Positions 31,543 through 44,132 are shown, counted from the first letter of the stretch. The stretch: 64,000 nucleotides of DNA from Adenanthera pavonina (GCA_026686845.1 JAIVEN010000016.1:33328001-33392000); one strand, 5' to 3'. Numbers and translations: made by a program. Notes: a model not told the origin generated them from the letters alone.

Positions 31543-31551
31543 AAAGCTAAC

Positions 31552-34021
31552 TGTAACAACCTCACTCCAAACACCTCCATACTTAACCAAGACTTCCATT
31601 ATACAACCCAAACAACTCAAAATACCTCAAAACAGTGAAAACGGACCCAAAAATGTCAAAAACTGGGATGGGACCGCGGCCGCTACAGTACCGCTGCGGC
31701 TCCAACCACCCCTGTCTCAACAACGCTTCTGGAAGCCTGGAGTCGCGGCCTAAACTGATGGCGCCGCGGCGCCCCCTTGCTGATGAACCACATCAGCAAC
31801 TTTAACATTTAGGCCGAACTTCCGACGCGCATAACTTTATACTCCGACCTCCGATTGACTTGATTCTAACTCTTACAAGTCAATCTAGCCTCAATCTAAC
31901 CATAGACACCACTTTCACTATAATCCAACGCCATATGGAGATTCTGAACCCATGACACCGTTTTAACCACTTATTGACCAAAACTCACCACTAACCACCT
32001 CCAATTGCCACCCAAGGCAACTGGTCACTTAAAAACCAACCATACAGGTCCAAAATCCCTAAACAAATTTGTCTAAAGAGGTTTCACCTCAGAGGAATCA
32101 CTCCTCTAAGATTTGACCTCCTTGAACTCCAACTTGACAAATGGGCTACAAGCCCTAAAATACACCACCAAAGCCCAAAAGCACTCAAGGCTCACCAGCA
32201 CAACCATTCCGACACCCCAACAGCCAACACTATGAAGATCGACACAACAGGCATACACAACACAATCATACCACATACATACAACCATCTGATAACATCA
32301 TACGTCTAATACAAAACCTTCTATCCTACTTGGCACGGGTTACATTATCCAAATTACAAACATTACATAAACTATTCCCACGTACACAGCTACTCCTGCG
32401 GCTTCTCCGAACTAGTGCCAAAACCGTCACCTGAAAGGATTAGTCATGGGAATGGGAATGAGACAACGTCTCAGTAACTGAGAATAACCACACACAATAT
32501 GATATATATATACTGACCCACACAGTCGTGTAATGCAATGCTAATGAATGATATGCACGTTCTCCCTCATACATGGCTAGAACCACGAGCTATCGTCATC
32601 ATAAGACATTTCAATAGATGATTCCCTTCCAACGGTTGGTGAAGACCGATTCCGGGACATCACCAAGCTCACCTTACCCTAATGCAACTGGGCCAATGGT
32701 TACACTAGAGCTCGGACGGTGGCTCTCCTTCCCCTGGACCATCACGAATTAATGGTGATTTAGGGAAGGTGTATCCCCAAATCCACTGCCACCTGGCTCT
32801 CCCAAGGAGAGGATTTAGTGACAGGGATATTATATCATATCATGCCCTCTGCCGCCTGGCTCTCCCGTGGAGAGGATTTAGCGACATGGATCTTTATCAC
32901 ATCATATCCCATCATCATCACCTTGTCATCCATCTCTCACTTTGCAATCATATGGTGATGATGTCAATGTCATGCCAACATGCCTATACACACATATACA
33001 GATACATATATCATCATATCACACATCATATGGACATGCTAGCATGCAATGGTATGGGGATGCTACACATCATGACATATACAATCATCATCTATCAACA
33101 AGCCGTGCATACCACGATATGTAGAGAAACCATACACACACACAATCAATATCGTGGTATGAAAAGGAACATGCATATACGTACATATAGATATATTAAC
33201 ATATAATCACATAAAACAAACATCCAGTTACCTCAACCTGTCAATACCACGCTCTTACGAGTTCCACAAGTTCTCTTGGATACCAATCCCATGACTAGCT
33301 TCCTCCGAGTAATCGCACAACCTTAACAATACCACAAATCTCAAATAACCAAACATACCAATATCCAAACATCACAATCCATCCAATTAAGCATAACCCA
33401 AGGTTCCAACAACTCTTTCATGCAACAACTAGCTCTTAGCACCCATTCAGGTACCACACAAATCCATACTACTCGGATTCCTCACACTCCCAACCAAGAA
33501 CAACCTAGGGTTAAGCTCTAAACACACATAATCTCTTCAAAACTCACACCAAAGCAACAATAACACTGAAACACACTTCATAAACCCCAAGACATCCATT
33601 TCAATCGGTGGATTCCATCACAAACCGGAAATCTAACCTCACAACCAAAAATCTCAAATCCAACCGAAGAAAAGTGAAGAGGGAGGAGTAGGGAACACTT
33701 ACAAACTTGAATCCAAGCTCCCTCAGTCCGAAAATCGCAAACTCTCGTAGAGCTCTTGAAATCTCCTCCATTTCTTTCTTTCTGATCGACTGAAATGATT
33801 CGGTTTTTAACCAGAAATTACGATCCTCGCCGTGGCTCTAGGCTCCTTGCCGTGGCACCACCATTAAATTTCCGAAAAATGCTATTGGACATCACTCGCC
33901 ACGGCGGACCTTCTTCAGGCCACAGCGTGGAGTTCCTCCAAACTCCACTTCGAGCTTCCTTCATCCTATTTTCCTCCGATCCTGAATACAAAACCAAGAA
34001 AATATCATGAGGGGTGTTACA
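31552..34021 (-). mobile_element. Solo gypsy-type LTR (2470 bp) with TSD CTAAC
   Basis: The plus strand starts TGTAACAACC (31552) and ends GGGGTGTTACA (34021). It is flanked by a perfect CTAAC duplication (31547-31551 and 34022-34026). The minus strand reads as the sense LTR, with a TGTAACACCCC start and a CAGTTACTGAGACG block near 32480 like the 'ACTGAGA' landmark of Tekay-type LTRs. GC-rich patches (CCGCGGCCGC near 31674) contrast with the surrounding AT-rich DNA. No internal region is present, so it is solo. The 145- and 65-codon ORFs within it have no domains. Confidence 0.8.
32786..32911 (-). repeat. Two-copy 63-bp tandem repeat in the solo LTR
   Basis: CTGCCACCTGGCTCTCCC... at 32786 is repeated with a few changes at 32849 (CTGCCGCCTGGCTCTCCC...). 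Both copies contain GGAGAGGATTTAG and a GACAxGGAT stretch. Confidence 0.75.
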
Positions 34022-34250
34022 CTAACAGTTTGTGGCTTGAGATTAATTAATTGTTCATTGTTTTACAAATATGCTAAAACCCCCCAACTTTTCTGAATCT
34101 AGAACCCTATAAATTGGGAGTTTTCCAATTTCCTTCTAAAATCATTAAATTGATTTTATTGATATAACATGCATTAAATTGTGATCGTATATAGCTGGGG
34201 GTGATCGGATGAAGAAAACTCACTTGAAATTTGTTTAGGTTATAAACATA

Positions 34251-34522
34251 CTCTCTCCAATTTTTTTTTAATTACATTCTAGAAACTTTTTATGGTCCTA
34301 AATATAAGTTACCTTCTATGAGTTCCTAAAACATTAATTACTTTGTTTCTAAAATGCCCTTATTTAATCATGAAAGATGATATGGATTGTTTAAATTTGT
34401 AGTGTTTATTAGAGGGTAAAGATGAAAAACATAACAATTTTATGACAATTTTAATAATGTAATAACTTTTCTTGAATTTGATGAGATAGATAGAAGTGAT
34501 TTACATTAAGAACTGGAGAGAG
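34251..34522. mobile_element. Stowaway-like MITE (272 bp)
   Basis: Termini CTCTCTCCAATTTTT (34251) and AACTGGAGAGAG (34522) are inverted repeats flanked by TA on both sides (34249-34250, 34523-34524). This is the Tc1/mariner-derived Stowaway signature. There is no coding capacity. Confidence 0.75.
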
Positions 34523-34548
34523 TAATGCTAAGTCAAACATGTTAAATG

Positions 34549-34640
34549 TAGTATTGATGGTTCAGTTGGTTGCATCATTATTGTCTGTTGCTCAATGTTA
34601 TGGGTTCAAAAGACATTTGCTGAAGTCTTTTCTGCTTCTT
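34549..34640 (+). repeat. Possible tRNA-derived SINE head
   Basis: ATGGTTCAGTTGGTTGC (about 34555) resembles a tRNA A box, and TATGGGTTCAAAAG (about 34598) a B box, with tRNA-like spacing of about 30-35 bp between them. The downstream 3' end and target duplication were not identified. Confidence 0.4.
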
Positions 34641-36056
34641 TATGTTTTGGGCATATATATACGGGATTGTGAGCCAATTTTGTGGGTTTTGGTTGTGCTA
34701 TTTTTTGAAATTTCGAAGTTACTTGATAACTTTCCCCCATCACTTGATAAATTTCTTTGTGACCCATAATAATTTTTGAAGGTTTTGATTTTAGCCTCAA
34801 GGATTTCATGGATTCAAGTCTGGGACCATAGGGGTTTATAAATTATGTTTTAGCCTCTATATATATTTCTAGAATCTTTCCTAGTGGCTTTCTGAAATTC
34901 TATATTAACCTTTATAATTTTTAGAATTTCAATTTGGTCCCATGAATCCTCAAAGATTTTTGTTTTGGGCCAGCTTCTAGAATTTTATTTTAGTTCCTTG
35001 GGTCTTTGTAAATTCCATCTAAACTCCAAAAAGTTTTGGTGTCATGAAATCAGTTTTAACCAATATATTCTTTTGGCCAAATAAATCTTGGAAATTATTT
35101 ATTAGACACCTTTTAATTTATATAAATTATCAAATAATTATTTTAAATACTTAAGACATATAATTTGCTTTGAAAAATGCTTTGGTGTTGTCTAACTGAT
35201 TTTGGGATCATAAATGAATATTTTAGACAAATCTTTGGAATATTATGCCAATAGATTTAGTATATTTAATAAAGGCCAATTAAGTGAGAGTTTTTGAATT
35301 TGGGTATATGAAAGAATCATTCAAGAAACTTGAAGTAGCTTCCCCAATTTTGTGTTTAGCCCTATAACATTCGCTTTGATTTTGTTTCATAAATATTAGA
35401 ACCTTGGGCTGGGAAATACTACTCTTCCACGATTTTATATAATGCAAGTTTATATTGCACTCTTGAAATTTTGACATAAAATTTTATATAATTGTAGGCT
35501 ATGTATTTGATATGCTGTCCCTGATGATATTTTTGATGGGATAGATAAATATTATTATCTTTATGTGGATTTTGTGTTTCACTTACAAATAATATATATT
35601 CACATGTATATAAACTATAAGACAATGTTAAGTTTCTTAATATTGTTCATAAGTAAATTTTAAAATAATTTTATAATTTGAAAATTTGTAAAATAATAAA
35701 TTATGTATAATTATATAACATTTAAAACAATTTAAAAAATAAACCTAGTAAAACCATATATTTGATATATTAATTTTTAATAAAAGAATTATAAGGAATA
35801 ATTTCATTTATATTTTATTATTATTGCTCAATATTCAATAACATTTTTTAATATTGTTTATATAAAAGCACAAAGCTCATTCTCTACCGTATTTCTTTTT
35901 CATTTATGGATTATGGATTAAATAGGTTAAGCAATTCTCACCTATATTTTAAATTAATTATCAGAAGTCTATATAATTAATTGTGAATGAATTTGTTAAT
36001 CACCAATAAAAAATATTAAAAAAATCAGTTATAAAATCTACCAAAATCTTTTTTTA
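34641..36056. other. Non-coding AT-rich region
   Basis: No gene, TIR pair or tandem repeat is recognised. ORFs here are short and domain-free. Confidence 0.3.
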
Positions 36057-36205
36057 TACAAGAAAACTTTAAGTAAGTTAGGTTTTAAAGAACTGCTAAG
36101 ATTATAATGGATCTCAAGAACCATCAAATGTTTACAAAGATATTTATATATTATCCACAAATGAAGCACTTATATCAATAGTTAGATTTGAACACACTAT
36201 TTTGA
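36057..36205 (-). repeat. Dispersed repeat copy A
   Basis: Diverged from the copy at 37574-37722. Shared words include GGTTTTAAAG, GGATCTCAAG/GAACCTCAAG, AATGTTTACAAA and GATTTGAA. The minus-strand TTCAAATC near the right end is weakly B-box-like, so it may be a decayed SINE; strand is tentative. Confidence 0.45.
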
Positions 36206-36360
36206 ACACACTATGAGATCATGAATAAGATTCAAAATTAGAAGAAACAAAAAAAGAATGGTTAGGATGCTCTAAAACTGGATGTTGCCAAAGCTTATGA
36301 ATATAAGCTGTAGGGTTGAGAGGGACTCAAAAGGACCAAAATGGCTTGACTACTTTATTC

Positions 36361-36384
36361 ATATATATATATATATATATATAT
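36361..36384. repeat. (AT)12 microsatellite
   Basis: Uninterrupted AT dinucleotide run. Confidence 0.95.
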
Positions 36385-37573
36385 GCACATAAGAACAAGG
36401 GAAGTTGGGAGGGCCATAGCTCCCCTCACCTTGTACATTGCTCCACTATAGATTTAACTTGGAATAATCTTTATCTTATAAACTAGCCAGATTGTAAAGC
36501 TTGTGTTTTGGATCGAGCTAGAAGTGAATGGCATTAAATGATTTATGAATATATTATATAATAAATATATATATATATATTCAAAAACTTACCTGTAAAG
36601 GGTAAGTATATATATAATGAAAATTTGATGTGGGATTGGGTTTCTGGCTTTTCGTAAGAAAAGAATTTATTAGTTTTCTCACTCATTTTTCAATGATATT
36701 AGCTCATTGCATCATTGATATTCGACACCTGAAAAGTCCGTATTGAATAGTTCAGCAGCTCCCTAATATTATCTTAGTTGATTTAGGCCAAAACAAAATA
36801 TTAGTTTATTAGAAAAATAATAATTAATATTTTTAAACTTTTAAAAAGACATATAAATAAAAGTAATTTTTTTCCCAAAAGAAACTCAAAATATGAAAGA
36901 AAAAAAGGAAGTACTATAACATATGTTAAAATCCATTTCATTATCTTGAAAGTCGGTCTCGTGGAAAATTTAACCCTAGTGCATAGTGTTTATTTAGAAC
37001 TTAGGCCAATTTAAAGATAATGTCGAACTTTGTAATGAGTGGAAAGAAGATTTGAATCCTCCTCATATTTTTTCTTCATATATCTTTCCATACATAATCT
37101 TTTTTGTTAATTATGATCGAATGATTAAAATAATAGTATATAAATGGATAATATATTTAATTTAATGATTTGTATTCATTATTATAAGTAATTTTTCTTC
37201 AAAACAATCCATAATATTTATTTATGATTATTATTAAAATGAATAATATATTTTGTTTAAAGTGACAATCAATGATCTTTACTATTTAAATCAAAAGTAA
37301 TGATTGAGATTGTGTATAGAGAGAGATACAAAAATAAAATATGAAGAGAATCGAAATCCATAGAAAGAGTGTATATCTCATATGATCCCCTCTTCTGAAT
37401 ATAGCTATATATATATATATATATTTTTTTTTTTTTACGATGAGGAAATTCCATTGAATAAAAAAATTACATCATATGTATCACAAATTAGTAAGGAGAT
37501 AATGCCAGTTGCCTTGTCTAGAAAACTCCAAGGACATCCAAGGCTCTAATGGTGTGATTTACACAACCAAAAC

Positions 37574-37722
37574 CTTTTTTTTAGGTGAGTGGGGTTTTAA
37601 AGGATTGTTAAGACCATGGTGAACCTCAAGGTCCATTAAATGTTTACAAAAGTAATTATATATTACTCATAAATAAGGTACTTATATTGATAGTGGGATT
37701 TGAATACATATAAGTTGTATTA
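37574..37722 (-). repeat. Dispersed repeat copy B
   Basis: Second copy of the repeat at 36057-36205, same orientation, beginning with a T run and ending near GTGGGATTTGAATAC. The T run would be a poly(A) tail on the minus strand. Confidence 0.45.
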
Positions 37723-37865
37723 TTCACAACTTGACGAACTTCTTATGGCTGCAAAATCATGTTAAAAATCAAATGGTTTGCTTAGCAATCCAATAATTTG
37801 GATGCTGGAGCCGCGCGTAGTTATTGGTGTCAATAAGTGATCCAATAATGGATTCAAGTTCTTGA

Positions 37866-37899
<34 letters not shown>

Positions 37900-40299
37900 G
37901 TATATTTTTTGAGTGAAAAAGGATTTCATTCAAAGAACCAGAGTACAAAAAAGCAACTGTATGATAAAAAACAGGCTGCCCAGATATTTACAAGAGGCAA
38001 ATCATTTAAAAAAAAAAAAAGTAAGCCAAAGAAAATTAACTGTTGCTTTCTTGAGTCACAGAATGAATCAGTTCTTGACTTATTTTGATAGCTACTTTGC
38101 ATACGTCATTACTAAAGCCATGCGTTTCACTCCGTCCATTGATATTGGACTTTGGCCCATTATCTGACGATGGACTTCAATATGAATTTAGAATCAGACT
38201 TGTAGATGCAAACTAGTAGATTGTAATTTAGAAAAACTCCAAGTGGGGTCCAAGGTCCAAAATCTAAATAAATTTTTATTTTTGGGTCCAGGTCTTAAAG
38301 TCAAAATTTGAGACAAAACAATTCTTTTCTTTTTTTAGGGGATGGGGAGGAGGCTAGTCCTGGGTCAATTGCTAATTGATATATAGTAATAAACTTTATA
38401 AGTTACCAACGATCATCGGTCATAATAGGAGAGGTTGGGATCACATAAGCATAATGTTTCAAGTTTTAAATCGTGTGAATATAGAAGAAATTTTTGGGAG
38501 AGCTTCCTTTATTTAGGGTCCGGTATTACTTGATCCAGATTAGTTGAAATCAAAGCTAGCGATAAGATATCGGACAATTTTATAAAATAAAAAATTTACT
38601 TCATAAGTTTGCATGCAACAACTTTGTATAAATTTTTTTTCCTGTTCAATATGATTCTTTTTTTTTTTAAGCCAATCTTGTAGAGAATTTGTTGGGGTAT
38701 TTGATTGCGTGAAAATGAAATCACAAATTCATACATATTGAATAACTTGTAAATTTAAGTATAAATATCACGAAATCATATGGTAATTAATTGTTTATAT
38801 AATTTAGGAAGTAATTTTGGTTGAGGGGATTGTTTGTTGAACAAATTAATATTATATTTTATATAATATGCTGTTGATTTTGGGAACTTTTTCCTAATAC
38901 AGTAATTGAAGAATAAACCATTTAATGTTTTATTTTCTATATATTTTTAATTATATGAAACATGTAAATTTGAAGTCTTTAATTATTTGAATAAATTTTA
39001 ATATCATTTTATTCCTTGTAATTTTATCATATTTAATATTATTGAAAAATCAGTTAATATGACATGTTGAATTTATCTCTGTACATGTACCAAGCTGACA
39101 TGTCTACAATCATAAAAAAAGTGTAAGTGTGAGAAGAAACTTTTTTTCTCTATTCAGTTCATCCTCAATGGCTTTTAAGTGTCCATGATTATAATTTATA
39201 TCCACCCCATCGTTTTGCCACAAAATTATTGAGCTTCCAAGGGATTTGTTATTTGAAATCATAAAACGAATTTCTTCTAATTCACTTGTTGAGATGTTTA
39301 ATCATAATGTGACATCTCCTGGGTTATATGGAAGTCCAGGTGATCTTTCTGGGGATGTCTAATTTTAAAGATCTTCTTTGTCATTTTTCAGGGGAGAAGA
39401 CAATATTTTATCCACGAGATAATCCTACACAGAACCCTTATTTTTAGATGCTATTTATCTGGTAATTAACTTGTAAATCTATGATTTAATAATTATTTAC
39501 GATAACCAAATAAATCCATATTTTCAAAAAAAATATTTATTAAATATCAACCATAGTTTGGCCGAGAGTAGAAGGGATTTGATATCTTTAAGTAAGGTTA
39601 AGGGTTTAAAATTTGTGAAAATAAAAATTACATTGATAGATTAACTTTTATTTGGACTCAATAATACTCAAATATATTATAATAATACTAGTTAAATACT
39701 AGATAGTTGTATAAAACTAATACCTATTGAAATAATTTCATGCATGTTGAACGATAGCTAAGTTTAAATTGAATGATTCAAATTAAATGATTTAAAAGCT
39801 AAGTTTAAATTATCTCGGTCAAAAATATTTATCCCAAATCAAAAGTTAATTTGAAATTAAACCATGCACTAAATTACATCTAATGAATATTAATCTATTT
39901 AATTGCCTAATAAATTTGAATTAATTAAGGTTTAGGTCAATTTTCATTAAATAAGTTTACATTTAGGGTTTGAATTAAAGTTTAAATATTTTTTTGTATT
40001 CAATGTAAAAATAATATGAATAATAATTTTTCAAGCATGCGGTTTCTTGATTGAAATGATTTAAATTCTTTTGGTTATCAATTTATTATAGTAATAAAAT
40101 CATTTATAAAATTAATCATTTAAATTATTTTTCAAAGTTCGCATGTATATATGCCAATTATTTTTTTTTAAATTGTGAATTAGAATTTCATTCATCATCA
40201 ATATTCAAATTAAACAATTTCAAGACTTTATTCAAATATTAAGTGCTAAAAAATGTGTTTATAGCATACAAAATAGTCAATAGTAGGCTTTTGGATTGA
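37723..40299. other. Non-coding AT-rich region
   Basis: No gene is recognised. It contains a TA microsatellite at 37868-37896. The stretch TTTTTTGAGTGAAAAAGG near 37905 resembles oligo(T)-led 3' ends of retroposons but is not assignable. Confidence 0.35.
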
Positions 40300-40745
40300 A
40301 TAGGTAATTGAATAGATGAACCTATTATAAATTATGGGACAAGTGAGTTAAATAATTTAATCACGAGTCATAGGTTCACCAAGTTAAGTAATTATGTGTT
40401 GACAAATTGAATGGATAAATCTATTAAAAGTTATGGGTCAAATGAGTTAAATAATTTAATTTACTATCATGAGTCACAAGTTGAATGGTTGAATCTATTA
40501 GAAATTAGGAGTTGAAGGAATTAAATAATTTAATTTACCCTAAGTCATAGGTTGTATTGATGAACTTACTATAAATTACGAGGTGAATGCATCAACAACT
40601 CAATATGTTAATTGAACAAATGAACTTATTATAAATTATGGGTTGAACATCAAGGGTCATGAGTTAAACATGTTAACTAATTATAAGCTTTGAGTCAAAC
40701 AAATTAAATAATTTAATCCACGCGGGCCATAGGTTGAATGGATTA
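40300..40745. repeat. Imperfect AT-rich tandem array, about six units of 55-105 bp
   Basis: Recurring words in the same order: TTGAATGGATxAA, TATTATAAATTATGGG, GAGTTAAATAATTTAAT, then GAGTCATAGG. Examples start near 40310, 40408, 40482, 40554, 40608 and 40664. Unit length drifts, so this is an old array. Confidence 0.6.
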
Positions 40746-40866
40746 AGTTAAACATTAAACACATGCAACAACAAGGGTTAATTTGGATTTAAGTAATTTA
40801 TTTTAACAATTACAATATTTTAAAATTTTCATATAACTTGTTGTTGCCAAAGCCTATATTTATACA

Positions 40867-41100
40867 ACCAATAAGCGCTTGGTCAAGTGGTAAGGAGTCT
40901 GACCAGCATTCCCCGAGGTCAAGGTTTTGATTCTTGAGGGGTGCAACAATGTTGAAAAAATTAAGGTCTCAAAGAGGTCTTCTCATCAGTATTCGTGAGC
41001 CACCGTAATGTCCTATACAATAAAGTCTGGATTAATTTGAGACAAGCAATAAACCTAGGATACCCCAGGATACTGGGTGATAAAATATAAAAAAAAAAAC
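40867..41100 (+). mobile_element. tRNA-derived SINE (234 bp) with 14-bp target duplication
   Basis: A perfect CCTATATTTATACA duplication (40853-40866 and 41101-41114) flanks the element. The head has an A-box-like CTTGGTCAAGTGGTAAGG (about 40878) and a B-box-like AGGTTTTGATTCTTG (about 40922). The 3' end is a poly(A) tract (to 41099) plus one C. This is the structure of a pol III SINE mobilised by a LINE. Its minus-strand ORF is incidental. Confidence 0.85.
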
Positions 41101-41114
41101 CCTATATTTATACA

Positions 41115-41678
41115 TGGTCAGTTGTATGCTGTAATATCCTGTGGGTGGCAGAGAAGGTTTGAAAATATTAATTTTTGATGCGGAAGTCAAGTAAAAGATA
41201 TAACCTCTATTGATGCACACACAAAAAATATTCAACAACTTATTTGATCAGGTTTTGTGTTCCCTATGTTTATTATTATTTATTTAGTATAATATTCATT
41301 CTTATTTGTTTAATTTGATTAAGTAATTTATTTTAACAATTACAAATTTTAAAATTTTCATGTAACATAATAATATAATATGATGATTAGTTTTATTAAT
41401 TATTATGTATTAATTATCATATATACCTATTGTCAGTTTGAAAGATTAATAATATAATGATTAAACATAAATATTAATACTTTTATCTATTATGTATTAT
41501 GTATGATCACTTATAATTTTAAAAAATACCCGTGTGACCGGTCATATATATACCAGTTATTGGTAGTTTTGGTAGGTATAAAAAGATGAATGTATTTTAT
41601 TTTATATATAATTTTATTTAATTTTATAAATGAACGCGAAAGAGGACACAAGATATGACTCGTTACTGACACAAACAC
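41115..41678. other. Non-coding region
   Basis: AT-rich; nothing recognised. Confidence 0.3.
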
Positions 41679-41726
41679 AATTCATTGGTTTTTTTTTTTT
41701 GTTTGGCGAGATATAATTCATTGGTT
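41679..41726 (-). repeat. Tiny poly(A)-tailed insertion with 12-bp target duplication
   Basis: AATTCATTGGTT at 41679-41690 and 41715-41726 flanks 24 bp made of T10 plus GTTTGGCGAGATAT. On the minus strand it is a short tag ending in poly(A), as left by an extremely truncated retroposition event. Confidence 0.6.
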
Positions 41727-41855
41727 AGAAACTTCGAATGAGTGGTGGGGAGACAAGTCCAAAATCATAGGCACACGTTGGTCCATTCTATTGAATGAAA
41801 TTGAAAATAATTGACTTCATTCATTGCCCTACGTTTTGAATTCGAATCATGTGAT

Positions 41856-41899
41856 AAAAAAGATATTCACCCAGTTCCAAAAAAAAAAAAGATATTCAC
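41856..41899 (+). repeat. Tiny poly(A)-tailed insertion with target duplication
   Basis: AAAAAAGATATTCAC at 41856-41870 and 41885-41899 flanks CCAGTTCC plus an A run. It has the same structure as the insertions at 2701 and 41679 but the opposite orientation, only about 130 bp from the latter. Confidence 0.55.
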
Positions 41900-42932
41900 G
41901 TATACAAATCGTATATCCATTTTCTATCCTATGGAAAGATATATGTGCATGAATCCTATCTCAATTTCCTGCGTATCAACACCACAAGATGTATGTATAA
42001 CCTTCATACAACTCATCTAAGATTTACATTAATGGTTAGCTTTCTTACGTAGCTCAAGAGGAATGAATATCATTTATTTTATCATACTCATTGCGTGGAA
42101 TCTCCGATACTACTGATCGCATTTTTTATTTTATCATGCTGATCACGTGACAGTAGTGTCCTCTCAGGGTCTTCAATATCTCAAAAAATAAATAAAAAAA
42201 CTTCTTTACATATATTAATAAAATTAATTAAATTCATTTAATTTGTAGTAAAACATATTTTTTTGAAGATATTGCTCTCAATAATCTTTTTCTTTACATT
42301 ATATTAGTTAATTAATACTCATTAATAAATGATATTTTTTTTAAATACCACATTTATTGCTATAAAAATTTATATTTTTCCCTTACATTTTATACTAAAT
42401 TTCCTCTTCAAAATTTGCTTAAGAATACAACTAGGTACATACGACAAATAATGTTAATGTGGATCTTGTGCACCAAGTGCACATCTCATTTGAATCATCC
42501 CGTAGATATTTGGATTGTTCATATTTTACTATTTTACATTTTATATTTTATAAAGTAAATTATTATTTTTTATGACTTGATAGTTACAACACTGATATTA
42601 TTTTATATTTTTGTATCATTTAAAATAAAAATGTCATTAAAAAATTAAAAGATCTGGATATATCATCCAAATCTCATATGGATGATCTAGATGAGCCGGA
42701 TCTATTTCCACACAAAAATGGGCTAAGTCCATAGCAGTGTTTTACTCTAACATAGAAAAGCTTGTGTGGTAATCCTGCCAGAAATTCCATCCCTCTTCTT
42801 CACTAGTAAAACATGCCATGAAAATAATGAGAAAGGACTCAATCCTGCTCAAAACTCAATCCCGCTCAAATAAAGTGGAAGGTTCGAACCTTGTAAGTAA
42901 AAAAAATTATGCTAGGAAAGCTACCCCAATTA
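41900..42932. other. Non-coding region
   Basis: AT-rich, no gene. GGTTCGAACCTTG near 42883 followed by an A run resembles a SINE B box and tail but has no A box that I can see. Confidence 0.3.
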
Positions 42933-43217
42933 CTTCCCCCATTTCTTTATATATGATGTTGAAGGTTTTTACACAAATTAAGAAATGTAATTAATATATT
43001 CAATCTCATTTTGAATTTCCAAATTTTCTCTTAAATAAATAGACAAATTAAAATGAGTAATTAATATTAATTTTAACTTTTGAAATGATAAATAATAATA
43101 TAGTTAGAAAAATAGTAATTAATATTATTTTAAAATTTGAAAATGATAACAAAAACATAATTCTTCTTTAAAAGTTAATGATGCAAGGGACACAGTAGAA
43201 AAGACAATGTTGAAATC
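42933..43217. repeat. Truncated Stowaway-like MITE end
   Basis: TA followed by CTTCCCCCATTTCTTTATATATG (starting 42933) resembles the start of the complete element at 43220, but no matching right end is found before that element begins. Confidence 0.4.
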
Positions 43218-43219
43218 TA

Positions 43220-43508
43220 CTCCCTCCATTTCTTAATATAAGGGATAAATGGAAGAGTTTTTATGTTTCAAAATATAAAGGACTTGAAGGTTTGTCTAGT
43301 TTATTTAATAGTCTTTTTTCAAAAATATCCCTAATTAAGGTAATATTTTTTTAATATAATTTATTTATATTAATTACATGTTGTAAAAGTTATTAACATT
43401 AAATAAGAGTATTTTTTAAAATTATATTATATTCTAGATAAATTTATTATTACTTTTCTTAATCTATATGATTTTATTTTTTATCTCTTATATTAATAAA
43501 TAGAGAGA
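43220..43508. mobile_element. Stowaway-like MITE (289 bp)
   Basis: CTCCCTCCATTTCTTAATAT at the left and ATATTAATAAATAGAGAGA at the right are inverted repeats extending into matching GGGATAAA / TTTTATCTC words, flanked by TA (43218-43219 and 43509-43510). No coding capacity. Confidence 0.75.
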
Positions 43509-43510
43509 TA

Positions 43511-44132
43511 ATCAAATACTATCATATAATTGCATTAAATACAACGACGAAAATCAACGAACTGTCTCTCTCTCTCTCTTGAATAGTTTCCTACAGTAGC
43601 ACCATATGTCACCCAAAAAGTAGGTCCAGCTAAAAATGAGGGAGAAAGAAAAAAGTTTTAGACGATAAGAAGAAAAAATTATATATTTTTATAATTTTAT
43701 TCAATTTTCAATTTGATCTCTATAATTTAGAAAAAAATGTAATTGTAATTGGATCTTAATTATTATTCACAATTTTTTTATTTTAGTCTTTATTATAAAA
43801 ATGTTTTTGAGTATTTGTTAAGTTTTGTTGATATTCCTAATTTATATTATCTCAATACAAATATATAATTATAATAAAGAAAATAATAAAATAAAATTAG
43901 CTTATATATATGACGAATTATTGACAAAAAAATGACAACAACGACTATATGAAAAAATTTGTTGATTATGAGAATTAACTATATATTTTTTAATTATATG
44001 AATTAGATTGAAAATTGAGTGAAATTATAATAATTAAAAGTAACATTTTTAAATTTATCCAATCATAATACTCTATTATTTATTGTAAATTTTAAAATAA
44101 CCAAACAATTTCTAATATGTGCAGAATCACCC
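43511..44132. other. Non-coding AT-rich region
   Basis: It contains a short CT run near 43565 and no recognisable gene. Confidence 0.3.

Noticed and set aside
32942..33206. His/Tyr-rich ORFs in 32769-33206
   Set aside because: Within the solo LTR; composition comes from CAT/ATA repeats and no domain is present.
40867..40945. Functional tRNA gene
   Set aside because: The A and B boxes are degenerate, no cloverleaf with acceptor pairing is seen, and the poly(A) end with TSD identifies it as a SINE.
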